Assembly: GCA_949358305.1 (NCBI GenBank)
Contig: OX442314.1
Location: 25,413,060-25,477,059, forward strand
Direction of reading: 5' to 3'
DNA length: 64,000 nt
Source of the DNA: Strigamia acuminata
Taxonomy: Eukaryota > Arthropoda > Chilopoda > Geophilomorpha > Linotaeniidae
Below, piece by piece: positions 61,285-64,000 of this stretch; position 1 is the first letter of the stretch; each line of letters starts with the position of its first letter. The notes under the pieces are model-generated. The model was not told the origin of the DNA and ran no database searches. It saw only the letters and a list, made by a program, of their open reading frames with translations. The position numbers were made by a program, and so were the translations under genes.

Positions 61285-61559
61285 AAGTTAATTTAAAAAT
61301 GCGGTTACACACGTTTAAATGTTGTGCGCATGTCCACTGTGACCGAAAGCAGTCTAATTCGGCCACAATTGAAGTTAAATCGCAACTATCAGTTACAAAA
61401 ACAACTTAAACATGCTGTATTGTCTAAATTACTTTATGAATGAGCTTAGTTAGTTTAACCAATCATATTACAATTCAAGAATCACATAAACTGATTCCAG
61501 CAATCCCAATTTCAGCCTAAAAATCATAAATTTCCTCCTAACACTCGCATTCCCCGCAA

Positions 61560-62060
61560 ACTGCAATGCTGTGACGCCCCAGAGTTAAGCTCAGTGTACA
61601 TATTAAACACTCCTCAACAACCCCATAGTCATAACCCCCAATAATTCCCCAAACACCATTCGGGGTACAGTAATAGCACATGAAGAGATGACAAGAGGGT
61701 TTCTCCCCAGCTGTTGATTAATTGAATGAAAGAACCTTTCAATTAACCCTCGTCTGTTGGCTGACCAGATGTGGTTGAGGGAGACACACTTGGACAGTGA
61801 TGGCATCAGCACGTGCTACTCATACACGTGGCTCTTATAAAGCAAATCATGCATTGCATCAGTGGCGTGCTTAGCATGGCCACTGTCTATGCATGTTTCC
61901 TGCAAGGTGTCTCGCTTTATATTTGACATTCTGCCTCTGCGACAATGGCCAAATCGCAGGAAGCCGTTTGGAATCGGTTGATGAACAAATGCGTGGAGGA
62001 TATGTGGTAATAGATTTTCTATAGAGCTAAACAAAAGTGGGATAATTAAAAACATTATGG
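61560..62060. promoter_or_regulatory. candidate regulatory island (E-boxes, homeodomain motif)
   Basis: A non-repetitive segment with CAGCTG at 61708 followed by TTGATTAATTGAATGAAAG, CAGATG at 61766, and CACGTG at 61810 and 61825. Short minus frames here have no domain. Regulatory function is inferred from motif clustering only. Confidence 0.3.
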
Positions 62061-62258
62061 GGATTCAATGATCCTGTGTTTATAGCTTGATACTTAATAA
62101 CTCGTAATTATTGGGTAAACTGTATAAAGTAATTGATTTAGATTTGACAGTGATAAAAAATGGATCCGAGCTTTGGTTCAATGATCTTGGGCAAAAAGAT
62201 ATTTTATAGTGCGCCAAATTCAAATAAAACGAGTAAGTACATCCATGAAATCATTAAT

Positions 62259-62472
62259 TTTACATTCAGACTGGTTTAAAAAATATAAACAAGTTTAAAT
62301 GACATTCGAACCTCGTTATAACGTATTTTTTGTTATAACGAATATTTAAAAATGGCTTGGTTGGTTGGTTGGCCATAGAACACCTTTTTAAAAAAAATTT
62401 AAATAACAAAATTTCGTTAAAACGAACCAACTTCTCGGATCCCTTGCGATTCGTTATAACGAGGCTCGACTG
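62259..62472. mobile_element. GCATTC-family MITE fragment joined to a Tigger-like MITE (family B)
   Basis: TTTAAAAAATATAAACAAGT (62275 on) repeats the distal arm of 60986-61284 and stops at 62301. From 62302 a family B element runs to 62472, with right end, read inward, CAGTCGAGCCTCGTTATAAC and TA at 62473-62474. Its left end CATTCGAACCTCGTTATAAC is slightly changed. This is the same host family and guest family as at 60986-61284. Confidence 0.75.
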
Positions 62473-62474
62473 TA

Positions 62475-63000
62475 TATACCGGTATAAATATATTCGAGTA
62501 ACAGAAATTCTAAATTATCTTCTACAATCTTTAATGTTGACAACGAACACCATCTCACGCAATTCATAGAGGACATTTCCTGTACTTCTTCCTTCATTTC
62601 CCGCTATTGTTTAAATGGCGTTAGGCGAACGCTTGACCAAGTCAAGAGCGTTCGTGTGCTACCGGTGCTCACCAGGATGTAACTGTAGTCAACGGAAGCC
62701 AGGCCAACCCGATTTCCGGCCATTCCAAACCCTGCCCACTTTTCCTCGATCCAATATTGCCCTTAATGACAGAAAAATGTCAAATCTCTTATAACAAGCA
62801 AATATAATGAAAAGCAACCCTACATGCCAACCATTGGGTGGTCAGTGGTGATGGATATATGTACACAGTGCGGCAACATTGAAACCTGAAGTAGAAGTCT
62901 TATGGAAACGTATAACATACTCTGTATAACACTTCTCAGGGTTTATCAAACAACTTTTATTATAAACACATCAATAGTTTTAAAATTCAGCACCTTTGCT
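62475..63000. other. non-coding stretch, no gene seen
   Basis: No gene or repeat boundary recognised. Confidence 0.5.
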
Positions 63001-63320
63001 AATCCATGAAACAATACAAACGTACGATTAGCCGAAAAGTAAAGTTCAATTTTTTTTTTTTTTTATTTTACTCGATTTTACTGAAATTTTTAGTTTATTT
63101 TAGTCGCTTTTATCGATTTTTTGATTCCATATACAATACACGAAAAGTTTGGGCGGCAAAGTTATTGAACTTCATTGCGCCCCAGCAGTGAGGCGCACCC
63201 CACAGTTTGAGAAACGCTGCAGTATACTACATGGATTAACATAAGGACCAATAATGCGAACAAATTGGTTGTACAAACACCCATGTCCCTCGATTGGTAC
63301 GAATAATCAATGCTCTACTG
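63001..63320. mobile_element. pogo/Tigger-like MITE (family A) broken by a hAT fragment
   Basis: The right arm (about 63242-63320), with ATAATGCGAACAAATTGGTT and the end ATGCTCTACTG before TA, matches 48248-48500. CGATTTTTTGATTCCATATACAATACAC (interrupted in comparison) parallels the same element's left half. Between them, 63150-63219 ends TTTGAGAAACGCTG and has GCGCCCC and GAGGCGCACCCC, like the hAT MITE at 13694-14002. The left end is degraded. Confidence 0.65.
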
Positions 63321-63462
63321 TATATAACCCTTTCATTATGCAACTAATTGGGTTTGAGAAATCATCACACAAAGCGAATTCTAGAGTTTCATTCATAAAT
63401 GAATAATTAGCCTACTGTTAAAATGACGAAAATATTACATTGAAACTGTAATTTCGTTCGAT

Positions 63463-63835
63463 AAATGCTTTCATTGAACCAGGTTATCCTTAACAACGAA
63501 AGGGTTTTAACTGAATCAATACCTAAATTGAACAAAACAACTAAAATAAATGTCTACTTTGAACAAAACAACTAAAATAAATGTCAAAATTGAACAAAAC
63601 GGCTAAAATAAATGTCTAAATTGAACAAAACGACTAAAATAAATGTCTAAATTGAACAAAACGACTAAAATAAATGTTTAATTTGAACAAAACGGCTAAA
63701 ATAACTTTCTAAATTGAACAAAACGGCTAAAATAACTTTCTCAATTGAACAAAACGTCTAAAATAACTTTCTAAATTGAACAAAACGTCTAAAATAAATG
63801 TTTAAATTGACTGAATTGATTGAATTCAATATCTA
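63463..63835. repeat. 31-bp minisatellite, same family as 30331-30719, inverted
   Basis: GAACAAAACGACTAAAATAA recurs every 31 bp (63530, 63561, 63592 and on), about nine copies, to about 63812. It is the reverse complement of the array inside the MITE at 30331-30719. AAATGCTTTCATTGAAC near 63464 resembles that element's TIR, so this is probably a degraded copy. Confidence 0.85.
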
Positions 63836-64000
63836 AGGTATATTTTTACAGTATTAATTTCTATTATATTCCAACATACCGTAAACAAACATTTTTATTA
63901 TATCTTATAATCCAATCTGAAGCGTACAAAACAAATCACATTTTAACAGCATTAAAGAACAAGTTAATTAAATCCATTATTCCTATTGTAATCTCGCACA
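63836..64000. other. right edge, nothing recognised
   Basis: AT-rich sequence to the window edge without a recognisable feature. Confidence 0.5.

Noticed and set aside
1-64000. tRNA or rRNA genes
   Set aside because: I looked for B-box-like GGTTCGAATCC and GGTTCAAATC words with partnered stems and found none convincing. A tRNAscan or Rfam search would be decisive.

Overview
This is an AT-rich stretch of an animal (metazoan) genome with one protein-coding gene that I can defend: an achaete-scute family bHLH transcription factor of the ASCL1/2 type (CDS 34746-35402, + strand, 218 aa). Its open reading frame is intact and in one exon. It is GC-rich against AT-rich flanks, and the stop codon is followed at once by a canonical splice donor, implying a 3'UTR intron (35405-36386) and a UTR exon ending near a poly(A) signal at 38368. 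The protein is clearly bilaterian. The phylum cannot be fixed from the sequence. It is less derived than insect achaete-scute proteins, while mariner-type ends starting CAGGGTG and a short TTAGG-like tract hint weakly at a non-insect arthropod. A lophotrochozoan or invertebrate deuterostome is not excluded.

Layout. 1-19 kb: non-coding DNA with tandem arrays (20, 21 and 31 bp units), an inverted pair of mariner-like ends near 7 kb, a 566-bp MITE at 10.5 kb, and a compound transposon nest at 12.5-14.0 kb. In that nest a hAT-like element with a perfect 8-bp target-site duplication (TSD) sits inside a TA-flanked element, and a second hAT MITE with its own perfect 8-bp TSD lies 3 bp outside the nest. 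19-32 kb: a cluster of E-boxes at 19.2-19.5 kb that could be an enhancer, more MITEs and more minisatellites. 32-38.4 kb: the ASCL locus, with candidate Su(H), E-box and Hes-type sites upstream. 38-64 kb: sparse non-coding DNA with two or three candidate regulatory islands and many TIR elements (pogo/Tigger-like, hAT-like, and a family ending in GCTGCATTC), several nested in one another.

How it fits together. The single proneural gene lies in a gene desert of at least 34 kb on its left and 26 kb on its right, as is common for developmental regulators. E-boxes, SOX-like sites and Su(H) sites near it suggest proneural and Notch input, but this is motif reading only.

The most unusual signal is in the repeats. 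Several non-autonomous DNA transposons carry an internal minisatellite. At least six arrays from about four unrelated sequence families share a unit of 31 bp (one alternates 30/32), and other arrays use 20-22 bp. In one array the 31-bp unit is visibly the 21-bp unit plus 10 bp. These lengths are close to two and three turns of the DNA helix. I see no tRNA, rRNA, CRISPR array or second credible protein gene. All other long open frames are repeat translations or chance frames.
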